Assembly: GCA_937926175.1 (NCBI GenBank)
Contig: CALANV010000030.1
Span: forward strand, 62,001-126,000
DNA from: an uncultured Rhodospirillales bacterium
GTDB lineage: Bacteria > Pseudomonadota > Alphaproteobacteria > CACIAM-22H2
Length of the DNA: 64,000 nucleotides
Direction of reading: 5' to 3'
Shown: piece by piece, positions 1-9,252 of the stretch
How the letters are laid out: each line of letters begins with the position of its first letter
Position numbering within the stretch: position 1 is the stretch's first letter
Position numbers and translations under genes: made by a program
Notes under the pieces: generated by a model
Databases searched by the model: none
What the model saw: only the letters and a program-made list of their open reading frames with translations
Told to the model about the DNA's origin: nothing

Positions 1-8
1 GGAAAATA

Positions 9-85
<77 letters not shown>

Positions 86-99
86 GCACGCCGGGGCGG

Positions 100-129
100 A
101 GATTAGCCGATCAACCGCCCCTGGTGCAA
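100..129 (-). promoter_or_regulatory. candidate promoter for tRNA-Arg
   Basis: On the minus strand TTGCAC (124-129) and TAATCT (100-105) are 18 nt apart. They would start transcription about 8 nt before the tRNA 5' end. The match to sigma-70 hexamers is partial; assignment rests on position and spacing. Confidence 0.35.
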
Positions 130-195
130 ATGGTGAACCATCCGCCGGCACCACGTCGCGACAGCATCCGGCAGCCGGCCGCCGCGACAGCGCGG

Positions 196-1233
196 CTATT
201 CGATCGCGGCCGGCGCCTTGCGGGCCGCGGCGATGCGCGCCTGATACAAGCCGTCGGCGCCCGAGGGAAGTGCTGCCATCGGGTCGGTTCGCCGCGTGAG
301 CATCCAGTGGGCGACGTCGCGGTGGACGACCGGCGCCTGCAGGTCCCGCAGCAGCATATGGTAACCGTTGGGGTAGATCGCCACGCGGCGGTGGCTGGGC
401 GCTGCCGGCGGCAGGCGGTCAAGCATGATCTCGATATGCTCGGGCGGGATCAGGTCGTCGCGCTGGCCGATGAGGATCAGGGCATCGATGTCGAACGACG
501 GCGCGGCCGCCAACGCATCGTCCATCAGATCGATGAGACCGTAGAAGGCATCGATCCGCGTCTCCTTGATGACGAGCGGGTCGCGGGCCAGCGCGCGCAG
601 CATCTCGATGTTGTCCGAGGGATGAAAGCCCAGATTCGGCGGCGGTCGTCCGGCGAGCCAGGGTACCGTGTGCGCCATCAGCCACAGGCCGATCCGGCCG
701 AACACGTTGATCGTCTCGCGCCCGCGCACGGCCGGCGCGGTCAGAACGGCGCCATCAACGCCGTCCAACCGGCCGCGCGCGGCGGCGGCAAGGATGACGG
801 CGCCGCCCATGCTCTCGCCGACGACGAACACGGGCTTGCCGGGATGGCGCGCCTTGACCAGCCGGATCGCCGTCGCGAGGTCGGCGACCAACGTCTCGGT
901 ACCGGGCCACATACCGCGGTCCGGTGCCTTGCCGAAGCCCCGCTGATCGTAGGCATAGGTCGCAATACCGTGCTGGCCCCACGACTTCGCCGGCATCGCA
1001 AACGCGTTCGAATAGTCGTTGAAACCGTGGAGGCCGATGACGACGGCCTGCACCTCGCCGTCGGGCAGCCACGCGCGCAGGGGCAGAATGGCCCGGTCCG
1101 GCATGACCATGGCGTCGGTGAGCAGGTACGGCTCGCCCGCGACCGGGCCCATCGGCGCGACTCGCGGCGCGCACGCGCCCGCAAGCGCGACCAGAACCAG
1201 GGTCACGACCGCCCGCCACCCCCGTGCGATCAT
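196..1233 (-). CDS. alpha/beta hydrolase, lysophospholipase-like, probable lipoprotein
   Basis: A 345-residue serine hydrolase of the monoacylglycerol lipase/lysophospholipase type (Hydrolase_4 fold). The nucleophile elbow GESMGG lies at 139-144 (Ser141), with the acid at Asp259 (GQRDDLIP) and His292 (GYHMLL) completing a triad. The oxyanion-side motif LHGFND is at 68-73. Residues 8-21 form a hydrophobic signal ending in AGAC, a weak lipobox, so it probably sits in the membrane facing the periplasm. The start ATG overlaps the stop of the upstream ABC ATPase by 4 nt and is preceded by GAGG, so the two are translationally coupled. The substrate is not predictable beyond an acyl ester. Confidence 0.85.
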   Translation of the reverse strand: MIARGWRAVVTLVLVALAGACAPRVAPMGPVAGEPYLLTDAMVMPDRAILPLRAWLPDGEVQAVVIGLHGFNDYSNAFAMPAKSWGQHGIATYAYDQRGFGKAPDRGMWPGTETLVADLATAIRLVKARHPGKPVFVVGESMGGAVILAAAARGRLDGVDGAVLTAPAVRGRETINVFGRIGLWLMAHTVPWLAGRPPPNLGFHPSDNIEMLRALARDPLVIKETRIDAFYGLIDLMDDALAAAPSFDIDALILIGQRDDLIPPEHIEIMLDRLPPAAPSHRRVAIYPNGYHMLLRDLQAPVVHRDVAHWMLTRRTDPMAALPSGADGLYQARIAAARKAPAAIE

Positions 1234-2258
1234 GCCGCGTCCTCGGCCGCATGGTCGCCGGAACGGCGGGTAAGCTCGAGGAAGATGTCTTCGAGATCGC
1301 TTTCTTCGGTCGACAGGTCGACGATGCCGAATCCGGACCCGCGGATGGCGTCGAGCAGTTCGTCGATCCGCGTCCGGCTCGGCTCGTAACGGAAAACGAG
1401 CCGGCGTCCGCCCTCGTGGACGGGTGCGAAGCGGGCGAGCGCCGACGGCACGGCGTCAATGTCCCGGTCGACGGTCACGCGCAGCGTCTTGCTGTCGACG
1501 CGCGCGAGCAGCCCGGCCTTGGTGTCGAGCGCGACCAAGCGACCGTGATTGATGATCGCGATCCGGTCGCAGAGTTCCTCGGCCTCTTCCAGGTAATGGG
1601 TGGTCAACAGCACGGTCGTGCCGCGCGCGTTGAGCTCGCGGACATAGGCCCACAGATGCTGCCGCAGCTCGACGTCGACGCCGGCGGTCGGCTCGTCGAG
1701 CACCAGAACTGGCGGCGCGTGGACGAGCGCCTTGGCGACGAGGAGTCGCCGCCGCATGCCGCCCGACAACGTGCGGGAATAGGCATTGGCCTTGTCGGCG
1801 AGGCCGACGGCGTGAAGGATTTCCTCGGTCCGCCGCTCGGCCTTCGGCACGCCGTAAAGGCCGGCCTGCACGTCCAGGAGCTCGCGCGGCGTGAAGAATG
1901 GATCGAGGTTGAGCTCCTGCGGCACGACGCCGATCGCGGCGCGGCTGCCGCGCGGATCCTGGTCGATGTCGATATCCCAGATACGCACGCGCCCCGAGGT
2001 CTTGTTGACCAGTCCCGCCATGATGTTGATGAGCGTGGACTTGCCGGCGCCGTTCGGGCCGAGCAGGCCGAACAATTCGCCGCGGCGCACGGTGAGGCTG
2101 ACGCCGTCGAGCGCGCGTTTGGTGCGTCCGCGATCGGTGCGGTAGACCTTGACCAGATTTTCGATTTCGACCGCGTTTTCGGGCACATCGGCCGCCCGGT
2201 TCACCGGCGCCGCGGGAACGGCGGCATCCTGCGGAAGATCTGAGACACTGAGAGCCAT
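1230..2258 (-). CDS. ABC transporter ATP-binding protein (ABC-2 exporter type)
   Basis: A single ATPase domain of 342 residues: Walker A GPNGAGKST at 67-75, signature LSGGM at 164-168, Walker B VLVLDEP at 184-190, then an H-loop TTHYLEE. The sequence resembles the CcmA/NodI/DrrA class that partners an ABC-2 membrane subunit. No such permease is beside it; the only operon partner is the hydrolase downstream, with a 4-nt overlap. The first 30 residues before the domain are a poorly conserved Ala/Pro-rich extension, so the true start may be internal. The exported substrate is unknown. Confidence 0.88.
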   Translation of the reverse strand: MALSVSDLPQDAAVPAAPVNRAADVPENAVEIENLVKVYRTDRGRTKRALDGVSLTVRRGELFGLLGPNGAGKSTLINIMAGLVNKTSGRVRIWDIDIDQDPRGSRAAIGVVPQELNLDPFFTPRELLDVQAGLYGVPKAERRTEEILHAVGLADKANAYSRTLSGGMRRRLLVAKALVHAPPVLVLDEPTAGVDVELRQHLWAYVRELNARGTTVLLTTHYLEEAEELCDRIAIINHGRLVALDTKAGLLARVDSKTLRVTVDRDIDAVPSALARFAPVHEGGRRLVFRYEPSRTRIDELLDAIRGSGFGIVDLSTEESDLEDIFLELTRRSGDHAAEDAA

Positions 2259-2305
2259 GACGATTCCGCTTTATAGCATGCCGCAGCGCGCCCGCACTGC
2301 GGCGG

Positions 2306-2333
2306 TTGCGCGCCCGCGCGCATCGGCTATGAT
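2306..2333 (+). promoter_or_regulatory. candidate sigma-70-like promoter for the zinc-finger gene
   Basis: TTGCGC (2306-2311) and TATGAT (2328-2333) with a 16-nt spacer, in the divergent region between the ABC ATPase and the zinc-finger protein. It would give a leader of about 55 nt. Hexamer match only; no transcript data. Confidence 0.4.
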
Positions 2334-2393
2334 CGCGGCCGCCTTTGGGGCCGGCGCCACGGCCCCCGACCGCAGCTTCGAGACGAATTTCCC

Positions 2394-2588
2394 ATGGCCA
2401 AGCCAGCGCCCCAGCCGCCCGAGATCATCGAAGTGGAGACCCGCACCGTCGCCTGTGACGGCGGCGGCGGACCGCTGGGCCACCCGCGCGTGTGGCTGAA
2501 CCTCAGCGCCAGCGGCAAGATCGACTGCCCGTACTGCGATCGTCAGTTCGTGCTGAAATCCGGCGCGAAGCTTTCCGACGCGCACTGA
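2394..2588 (+). CDS. zinc-finger domain protein, NDUFS6-like (zf-CHCC)
   Basis: A 64-residue protein with metal ligands Cys21, His30, Cys45 and Cys48 (the last two as CPYC), the zf-CHCC arrangement of mitochondrial complex I subunit NDUFS6 and its alphaproteobacterial homologues. The family is thought to act in assembly or stability of NADH dehydrogenase. No nuo genes are nearby, as is usual for this stand-alone gene. The length is normal for the family. It is separated from polA by 123 nt and may be transcribed alone. Confidence 0.85.
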   Translation: MAKPAPQPPEIIEVETRTVACDGGGGPLGHPRVWLNLSASGKIDCPYCDRQFVLKSGAKLSDAH

Positions 2589-2711
2589 CGGCGGCAACGC
2601 GCCACCAGGCCGCCGATCATAATCCAATCGCCGTACCGCGGCCGGCACCAGCGCCGTGCGCCCGGACTTCCGCGGCTGCAAGCGGGGCGCAAATGCGCTA
2701 CATCTGGGGGC

Positions 2712-5639
2712 ATGGCTACGCGATCGCAGAAATCGGCAAAGGCGGCGAGCACGCCGCAAACGGCAGCCGCCCCCAAGCGCGTCTGCCTGGTCGACGGCTC
2801 CGGCTTCATCTTCCGCGCCTATCACGCTCTGCCGCCGCTGACGCGGCCCGACGGCACGCCGGTCGGCGCCGTGCTGGGTTTCACGAACATGCTCGTGAAG
2901 CTGCTGGCCGAGCACAAATGCGACTACCTCGCCGTCATCTTCGACGCCGGACGCAAGAGCTTCCGCAACGACCTCTACGCCGACTACAAGGCGCACCGGC
3001 CGGAAGCGCCCGAAGACCTGGTGCCGCAGTTCGCCCTCGTGCGCGAGGCGACGCGGGCCTTCAACGTGCCGGCGATCGAGGTGCCGGGCTATGAGGCTGA
3101 TGACCTGATCGCGACCTATGCGCGGCTCGCGCGCGAGGCGGGCGCCGAGGTCACCATCGTCTCGTCCGACAAGGACCTGATGCAGCTGATCCGCCCGGGG
3201 GTCGGCATGTTCGATCCGCTCAAGAACAGGCCGATCGGCGAGGCCGAGGTGCGCGAGAAGTTCGGCGTCGGCCCCGACAAGGTCGTCGACGTCCTGGCGC
3301 TCATCGGCGACACGTCGGACAACGTGCCGGGCGTGCCGGGCATCGGTCCCAAGACGGCGGCCGAGCTGCTCGGCACCTATGGCGACCTCGAGACGCTGCT
3401 CGCCCGCGCCGGCGAGATCAAACAGCCGAAGCGCCGCGAAACGCTGCTGGCCAATGCCGAAATCGCCCGGCTCAGCCGTAAGCTCATCGAGCTGCACGAC
3501 AACTGCGAGGTCCCGGTGCCGCTCGATGCGCTGGCGGTCAAGCGGCCCGATCCCGACGCACTAATGGCGTTTCTCGAGACGCAGGGCTTCCGTTCGGTCA
3601 TCGCCCGTCTCAAGACCACGGGCGTGCTCGCCGCCGATGGCGCGACGACAGCAGCAGCGGCGCCCGCCACAATCCCGACGCCGGCGCCTGTCCCGAAGTC
3701 CGCCCCTGCACCCGCCAAGCCGCCGGCCGGACCGCCACGCTACGATCTGGTGCAGGAGCTCGCCGCGCTGGACGCCTGGATCGAGGCGATCCGAGCCACG
3801 GGCTACGTGGCGGTCGACACCGAGACGACCTCGCTCGACGCCATCAGCGCCGAGCTCGTCGGCATTTCGCTTGCCGTCACGCCGAACGAGGCGTGCTACA
3901 TCCCTGTCGGCCATCTCGCCCCCGGCCAGCCGCTGCCCGGCAGTGCTGAGGAGAAATCGGACGGCCTCGGCCTGAAGGGCGGTAGCGTCGGCGTAGCGGA
4001 GGCGCCCAAACAATTGCGGCGCGACGTGGTCCTCGAGCGGCTGAAGCCGGTGCTGGAGGACGCGTCGATCCTGAAGATCGGCCACAACATCAAGTTCGAT
4101 CTTCAGATCTTCGCACGCCTCGGCATCAACGTCGCGCCGATCGACGACACGATGCTGATGTCCTACGTGCTCGGCGCCGGCGCCGGTGGACACAGCATGG
4201 ACGAGGCCGCCGAACGCTGCCTCGGCCGCAAGACCATCACCTATGACGAAGTCACCGGCACGGGCAAGGCGCGCATCAACTTCGCGCACGTGCCGCTCGA
4301 CCGCGCGCGCGACTACGCCGCCGAGGATGCCGAGGTGACGCTCTGTCTGTGGCATCACCTGAAACCGCGGCTTCTCGCCGAACGGCTCGTCACAATCTAC
4401 GAGACGATCGAGCGGCCGCTGATTCCGGTGCTGCGGGCGATGGAGGCCGAAGGCGTCACGGTCGACCGCGAGGAGCTGCGACGCCTGTCCAACGATTTCG
4501 CGCTGCGCCTCGGCGAACTGGAGCAGCAGATCTACAAGGAGGCCGGCCGCACATTCAACGTCGGCTCGCCGGCCCAGCTCGGCAAGATTCTGTTCGACGA
4601 GATGGGGCTGCAGCTGCCGGACGGCTCGCGGCCGCAGAAGACCAAGACCGGTGCCTACGCGACCGGCGCCGACGTGCTGGAGGACCTGGCCGCTTTGGGC
4701 TACAGGCTGCCGCAGCTTGTTCTCGACTGGCGGCAGCTCTCGAAGCTGAAATCCACCTATACCGACGCGCTGATCGAGCAGATCAATCCGCGCACCGGCC
4801 GGGTGCATACGAGCTTCAGCATGGCGGTGGCGTCGACCGGACGGCTGTCGTCGACCGACCCGAATCTGCAGAACATCCCGATCCGCACCGAGGAAGGCCG
4901 CAAGATCCGCAAGGCCTTCATCGCAGCGCCCGGTTGCGAGCTGCTGTCGTTCGACTATTCGCAGATCGAGCTTCGGCTCGTCGCGCATGTCGCCGACATC
5001 GACGCGCTCAAGCAGGCGTTCAGGGACGGCATCGACATTCATGCCCTCACTGCCTCGCAGGTGTTCAACGTGCCGGTCGAGGGGATGGACAAGTCGCTGC
5101 GCAACCGCGCCAAGGCGATCAACTTCGGCATCATCTACGGTATCAGCCCGTTCGGGCTCGCGCGCCAGCTCGACATTCCGCAGGCCGAGGCCCGCGCCTA
5201 TATCGACGCCTATTTCAGGCGCTATCCGGGCATTCGCGACTACATGGAGCGGACCAAGGAACTCGCGCGCAAGCAGGGCTACGTGACGACGCTGTTCGGC
5301 CGGCGCATCCACGTGCCGGGCATCTCCGCCAAGAACCCGGCACAGCGCAGCTTCGCCGAACGCGCCGCGATCAATGCGCCGATCCAGGGTGCGGCGGCCG
5401 ACATCATCAAGCGCGCCATGGTGAAGATTCCGGCGGCCCTCGAGCGCGCCGGGCTTCGCGCGAAGATGCTGCTGCAGGTGCATGACGAACTGCTGTTCGA
5501 AGCACCGCCGGCCGAGCGCGAGGCGCTGATCGCGACGGTCAAGCCGATCATGGAGAATGCGGCACGCCCCGTCGTCGACCTGTCGGTGCCGCTGGTGGTC
5601 GAGGTCGGCCACGGCGCCTCGTGGGCCGAGGCGCATTGA
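2712..5639 (+). CDS. polA: DNA polymerase I
   Basis: A 975-residue three-domain family A polymerase for Okazaki fragment processing and repair. The N-terminal 5' nuclease spans about 20-300 (YEADDLIATYAR; GIGPKTAAELL helix-hairpin-helix). An Ala/Pro-rich linker follows near 310-345. The 3'-5' exonuclease domain (about 350-545) keeps DTETTSLDA, GHNIKFDLQIF and YAAEDAEVT, so proofreading should be active. The polymerase domain carries motif A (SFDYSQIELR), motif B (RNRAKAINFGIIYG) and motif C (VHDELL). The start is the ATG followed by a Lys/Ala-rich leader, a typical polA N terminus. The S9 peptidase begins just after its stop. Confidence 0.98.
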   Translation: MATRSQKSAKAASTPQTAAAPKRVCLVDGSGFIFRAYHALPPLTRPDGTPVGAVLGFTNMLVKLLAEHKCDYLAVIFDAGRKSFRNDLYADYKAHRPEAPEDLVPQFALVREATRAFNVPAIEVPGYEADDLIATYARLAREAGAEVTIVSSDKDLMQLIRPGVGMFDPLKNRPIGEAEVREKFGVGPDKVVDVLALIGDTSDNVPGVPGIGPKTAAELLGTYGDLETLLARAGEIKQPKRRETLLANAEIARLSRKLIELHDNCEVPVPLDALAVKRPDPDALMAFLETQGFRSVIARLKTTGVLAADGATTAAAAPATIPTPAPVPKSAPAPAKPPAGPPRYDLVQELAALDAWIEAIRATGYVAVDTETTSLDAISAELVGISLAVTPNEACYIPVGHLAPGQPLPGSAEEKSDGLGLKGGSVGVAEAPKQLRRDVVLERLKPVLEDASILKIGHNIKFDLQIFARLGINVAPIDDTMLMSYVLGAGAGGHSMDEAAERCLGRKTITYDEVTGTGKARINFAHVPLDRARDYAAEDAEVTLCLWHHLKPRLLAERLVTIYETIERPLIPVLRAMEAEGVTVDREELRRLSNDFALRLGELEQQIYKEAGRTFNVGSPAQLGKILFDEMGLQLPDGSRPQKTKTGAYATGADVLEDLAALGYRLPQLVLDWRQLSKLKSTYTDALIEQINPRTGRVHTSFSMAVASTGRLSSTDPNLQNIPIRTEEGRKIRKAFIAAPGCELLSFDYSQIELRLVAHVADIDALKQAFRDGIDIHALTASQVFNVPVEGMDKSLRNRAKAINFGIIYGISPFGLARQLDIPQAEARAYIDAYFRRYPGIRDYMERTKELARKQGYVTTLFGRRIHVPGISAKNPAQRSFAERAAINAPIQGAAADIIKRAMVKIPAALERAGLRAKMLLQVHDELLFEAPPAEREALIATVKPIMENAARPVVDLSVPLVVEVGHGASWAEAH

Positions 5640-5656
5640 CGCGACCACCCGGCGCC

Positions 5657-7486
5657 ATGGCTGCGCGCTTCACGCCCGACGAATTTCTCGACCACCTGCT
5701 CGCGTTGCCGTGGCTGGTGGGCGAGCTGGTGTCGCCCGATCTCGCCTGGGTCGCATGGAGCTGGTACGGCCGCGGTCCCGCCGCCGATGTCTATGTCGTA
5801 CCGACGGACGGATCGGCGCCGCCGGTACGGCTGACCGAGACGCCGCAGAACACCCATGTCGTGGCGTGGGCGGCGGACAGCCGCACCCTCATCGTCAGCG
5901 AGGACAAGGACGGCGACGAACGCGAGCGTCTCTATCTGCTCGACCGCACCTGGCCCAATGCGCTGCGTCTCGTCGCCGACGAGACGCCCAACTATTTCCT
6001 GCGCGGCGGCAAGCTCGCACCGGACAACCGTACGCTGGTCTACGCGGCCAACCGCGACCCCGACACCGGCGCCGAGATCGAGCCCTACATCGTCTATGCG
6101 CACGATATCGTCAGCGGTGCGCGGCGCCCGCTCGCCCGCCCGTTGAAGGCGGGCACCGGCGCACCGGCCCTCAACGAGCAGGGCACGCACATCCTCTACA
6201 CGCGCAAGGACCTGCATCCGGCGGGGCAGCAGGTCTGGCTCGTCGACATCGACGGGCGCGAGGACCGCGAAATCCTCAATTTCGGACCGGCGGTGAAGGT
6301 CAGGGCGTCGTGGCTGCGCGACGGGATTCGCGCCGTCGTCGTCGCCGAGACGGACACCCACAAGCGGCTCGGCGTCTGGGACCGGCGCGATATGAGCCTG
6401 CGCTGGCTGATCGACGATCCGGCCCGGCACATCGAATACGCCTACGCGCCGCGCGGAACGAATCTGATCGCATCGGTCGAGACGGCTGGCGCGCGGACCC
6501 GGGCCGTCCTGATCGATCCCGACTCCGGCCTCGAGAGTCGCATCGAGGGTGCACCCGGCACGTTCCTGCCATTGGCGCGGATCGGCGAGGACTGGCTCGG
6601 CACGACATACAGCGCACGCCAGCCGCGTGACATCGTCCGCCTCGCCAAAACGGGAACGCCGCAGAGCCTGACCCGCCTGTGGACGGCGACCCCGCTCCGC
6701 CCCGAGGATTTCGTGCCGGCCGAGAACGTGACCTGGCACGCCCCCGACGGGCTGGAGATCCAGGGCTGGCTCTATCGCGCCGCGGCGCCGTCACGCGGCC
6801 TGATCGTGCATGTCCATGGCGGCCCGACGGCGCATGCCGAGGACCGGGTCAACCCCATGATCCAATACCTCGTCGCCGCCGGATTCGACGTGCTCGAACC
6901 CAATTATCGCGGCAGCACCGGCTTCGGCCTGCCGTTCCGCGAAGCGATCAAGAAAGACGGCTGGGGCGGCGCCGAACAGGAAGATATCCGCGCCGGCATC
7001 GAGGCGCTGATGGCCAAAGGCATCGCGCAGCCCGGCCGGGTCGGCATCACCGGGACGTCGTATGGCGGCTATTCGTCGTGGTGCGCGATCACGCGCTGGC
7101 CGCCCAAAATCGTCGCGGCCGCGGCACCGATCTGCGGCATGACCGACCTCGTGGTCGACTATTACACGACCCGCCCCGACCTGCGGCCCTACAGCGAGGA
7201 AATGCTGGGCGGTGCGCCCGACCAGGTACCGGCGCGCTATCACGAGCGCTCGCCCATCAACTTCGTCGATCGGATCAGGGGGCGACTCCTGATCGTGCAG
7301 GGAGCCCGCGATCCGAACGTGACGCCCGAGAACATGCGCGCGGTCCGCGCCGCTCTCGATCGGGCCGGAATCGCCTATGACGTCCTCGTGTTTGAAGACG
7401 AGGGTCATGGCATTGTCAAGCCGCAGAACCAGAAACGGCTCTATCGCGCCCTCGTTGCGTTCTTCGGACGCGCCTTCGGCACCTGA
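5657..7486 (+). CDS. S9 family peptidase (prolyl oligopeptidase/acyl-peptide hydrolase type)
   Basis: About 609 residues. The N-terminal half is WD-like beta-propeller sequence, and the C-terminal alpha/beta-hydrolase domain has the nucleophile motif GTSYGGY, the acid in GARDPNVTP and the histidine in DEGHGIVKP. Such enzymes cleave oligopeptides or acylated N termini, with the propeller limiting access to small substrates. There is no signal peptide, so it is predicted cytoplasmic. A longer frame opens at 5621 inside the polA 3' end; the ATG at 5657 gives the N terminus expected of homologues and avoids that overlap, but neither start has a strong Shine-Dalgarno. Confidence 0.88.
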   Translation: MAARFTPDEFLDHLLALPWLVGELVSPDLAWVAWSWYGRGPAADVYVVPTDGSAPPVRLTETPQNTHVVAWAADSRTLIVSEDKDGDERERLYLLDRTWPNALRLVADETPNYFLRGGKLAPDNRTLVYAANRDPDTGAEIEPYIVYAHDIVSGARRPLARPLKAGTGAPALNEQGTHILYTRKDLHPAGQQVWLVDIDGREDREILNFGPAVKVRASWLRDGIRAVVVAETDTHKRLGVWDRRDMSLRWLIDDPARHIEYAYAPRGTNLIASVETAGARTRAVLIDPDSGLESRIEGAPGTFLPLARIGEDWLGTTYSARQPRDIVRLAKTGTPQSLTRLWTATPLRPEDFVPAENVTWHAPDGLEIQGWLYRAAAPSRGLIVHVHGGPTAHAEDRVNPMIQYLVAAGFDVLEPNYRGSTGFGLPFREAIKKDGWGGAEQEDIRAGIEALMAKGIAQPGRVGITGTSYGGYSSWCAITRWPPKIVAAAAPICGMTDLVVDYYTTRPDLRPYSEEMLGGAPDQVPARYHERSPINFVDRIRGRLLIVQGARDPNVTPENMRAVRAALDRAGIAYDVLVFEDEGHGIVKPQNQKRLYRALVAFFGRAFGT

Positions 7487-7510
7487 CGCCTATTTCGGTT
7501 CGCGAGGCCC

Positions 7511-7527
7511 GTCCGCCGCGGGCGGAC
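7511..7527. terminator. hairpin between convergent genes
   Basis: A perfect 7-bp stem GTCCGCC/GGCGGAC with loop GCG in the 86-nt gap between the converging S9 peptidase and HugZ-like genes. There is no T-run on either side, so it could be a Rho-aided bidirectional terminator or an mRNA 3' stabiliser. Confidence 0.4.
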
Positions 7528-7572
7528 AGCTCGAGACCCCCGTACCCCGCCGCGAATCCGGCAACCGGATCG

Positions 7573-8334
7573 TCAGGCCGGGGTTTGCTCGCGCGCCCGC
7601 TTGGCGAGGCGGACGAGTTCGGCGCGCGCGGATTCGGCGTCGGTGACGCGCCGGTCGAAGGGAAGGCGCGCGACCTCGCCTGCCCGCCGGAGATCGAGCC
7701 CCTCGGGGTCGAGACCGGTCATGCGCCAGCCCTCGCCCGAACGGCCCAGAAGGCGCGTCGCATAGAGCTGGATGGCGTCGGCATGATCGTCGTTCATGTG
7801 CGCAACGATGTCGCGCTCGGTCGCCGCAAGCGCCTCGGCCCCCGTCATGTCGAGCAGCAGATCGCGTCCGTCGATCCAATGGATGCGACCGAAGCCGGCG
7901 ACGAGATGCGCGCGCGACACTTCGACGCGCCAGAACGCGAAATCGCCGAAATCAGCGTACATCGCCGCTCCCGGGTGACGGGCGACGAAGCGCGCCCGGT
8001 GCCGGGGATCGTCGGTCCGGATCGCGCGACCCTGCACGCTGACGCGCGGACCGGTGAGCGGCTCGTCGATGCCGGTCGTACCGTCGAACAGAAGCGAGAC
8101 GCGCGGATCGGCGGCGATGTTGCGCGTGTGATCCGCCAGCGTGGATATGAGGAGCAGCGGCGTCCCGTCGTGGTCGAGTGCCACCAGCACGAGCGACGCA
8201 TAGGGCGCGCCCACGTCGGGCTGATCCGGCCGCATCGACGTCGCCAGCGCGGCCCGATCAACCCCGCGCATCACCCGCCGCGCGATCTCGCCCGGCGCCT
8301 GATTCTGATCCTGATTCGGTTGTGGCGTGATCAT
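7573..8334 (-). CDS. HugZ-like pyridoxamine 5'-phosphate oxidase-fold protein with DUF2470
   Basis: A 253-residue protein with an N-terminal FMN-binding split-barrel (residues about 20-165; conserved stretch DPRVSLLFDG) and a C-terminal DUF2470 domain (about 170-248, starting ERDIVAHMNDDHADA). This two-domain layout is that of HugZ/HutZ haem-utilisation proteins, some of which degrade haem. Many relatives are uncharacterised. No haem transport genes are beside it, so the haem role is inference from family only. It is transcribed toward the S9 peptidase and shares no operon with cbtA, which ends 31 nt upstream in the same direction. Confidence 0.8.
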   Translation of the reverse strand: MITPQPNQDQNQAPGEIARRVMRGVDRAALATSMRPDQPDVGAPYASLVLVALDHDGTPLLLISTLADHTRNIAADPRVSLLFDGTTGIDEPLTGPRVSVQGRAIRTDDPRHRARFVARHPGAAMYADFGDFAFWRVEVSRAHLVAGFGRIHWIDGRDLLLDMTGAEALAATERDIVAHMNDDHADAIQLYATRLLGRSGEGWRMTGLDPEGLDLRRAGEVARLPFDRRVTDAESARAELVRLAKRAREQTPA

Positions 8335-8365
8335 CCCTGGTCAACGGCGCTGCCGCCGAACCGGG

Positions 8366-9058
8366 TCACGCCATGCGGCGATGGAGCCACCCGGAAACGC
8401 CACCCAGCACCAGCCAGAACATGGCCGCCGCCAGCAGCGAGGCCACCACGAACTCGGCCGCGAGCTCGGCCGGCACCGCACCGACGTCCGCCGGGCGTGG
8501 GGCCCCGACGACATGCGGAATAACCAGGACGACAAGGCCCAACGCCTTGGCCCACACCGGGCGCGCAAACGCCAGACAGGCAAGACCGGCAGCACTCGCA
8601 AGCGCCGTGGCAACCCACCAGACCTGCCGGTCGACAAGATCCGCCGCGGCCATGCCCGGCAGCTCCGGCGGCAAACCGAGCGCGGGCGCCAGCGCAAAAC
8701 AGCCGAACCCGGCCAGCCCCCAGAGAAGGCCGGTTCGCCCGTCGAGCGGCCGCGCACCGCCCACCGCCGCCCTGAGCGCGAGCGCCCCATTGAGCAGCAG
8801 CGCGAAACCGAAACCGGTCAGGATGTTGAACAGTATCGTGAACGCGGCCCGCTCCGCGCCATCCGCCGGCTGCCAGGCGTCGCCGTGGTCATGAACGGCG
8901 TGGTCATGCCCATGCGCGGCACCGCCGTGGACGGATGCCGCCTCGTACCGCTCCGCCGCAGCGATCAGCGGCCAGAGCTTCGCCGCCTGGAACGCCGTCG
9001 CCACGAGTCCCGCCGCCGCGCCGGCGATCACGGCGATCAGCAGAAGCCGCCTCAGCAT
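8366..9058 (-). CDS. cbtA: CbtA-type cobalt transporter subunit
   Basis: About 230 residues with roughly five hydrophobic segments and a His-rich periplasmic-type loop (HGHDHAVHDHGD) between the first two, the hallmark of CbtA (Pfam family). CbtA and CbtB are a predicted cobalt uptake pair, mostly known from association with cobalamin genes. The frame is open back to 9112, but the ATG at 9058 gives a start immediately before the first membrane helix and just after the cbtB stop. No cobalamin biosynthesis genes are in the window. Confidence 0.88.
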   Translation of the reverse strand: MLRRLLLIAVIAGAAAGLVATAFQAAKLWPLIAAAERYEAASVHGGAAHGHDHAVHDHGDAWQPADGAERAAFTILFNILTGFGFALLLNGALALRAAVGGARPLDGRTGLLWGLAGFGCFALAPALGLPPELPGMAAADLVDRQVWWVATALASAAGLACLAFARPVWAKALGLVVLVIPHVVGAPRPADVGAVPAELAAEFVVASLLAAAMFWLVLGGVSGWLHRRMA

Positions 9059-9065
9059 GGCCGGG

Positions 9066-9245
9066 TCAATGACAGGGGAAGGCGAAGGCGTGGCGCGAGT
9101 CGTGCGCCGCATTGTGGATCACGCCCGGACCCGCAAAGCCGACGCCGAAGATAACGAAAGTGCCGAGCAGCAGCGCGGCAACCGCCGGGAGTGATGCGCG
9201 CATGAGGCCGGCGAAGCCGGCATGGCGAGTCTGGGTCGTCATCAT
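9066..9245 (-). CDS. cbtB: CbtB-type cobalt transporter subunit
   Basis: A 59-residue gene found by translating the gap. It begins with two ATG codons, has one membrane helix (LPAVAALLLGTFVIFGVGFA) and a His-rich C terminus (NAAHDSRHAFAFPCH), which matches CbtB. The stop lies 7 nt before the preferred cbtA start, a tight operon. CbtB family members are normally about 60 residues, so it is full length. Many relatives are preceded by a cobalamin riboswitch; none is obvious here. Confidence 0.85.
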   Translation of the reverse strand: MMTTQTRHAGFAGLMRASLPAVAALLLGTFVIFGVGFAGPGVIHNAAHDSRHAFAFPCH

Positions 9246-9252
9246 GTCGTCC

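Noticed and set aside
124..1389. Long plus-strand open frame opposite the hydrolase
   Set aside because: Arg/Gly/Asp-rich translation with no domain; the antisense shadow of a clear alpha/beta hydrolase in GC-rich DNA.
3561..5648. 695-codon minus-strand frame opposite polA
   Set aside because: Opposite a complete polymerase I with all motifs; the composition is that of a shadow frame.
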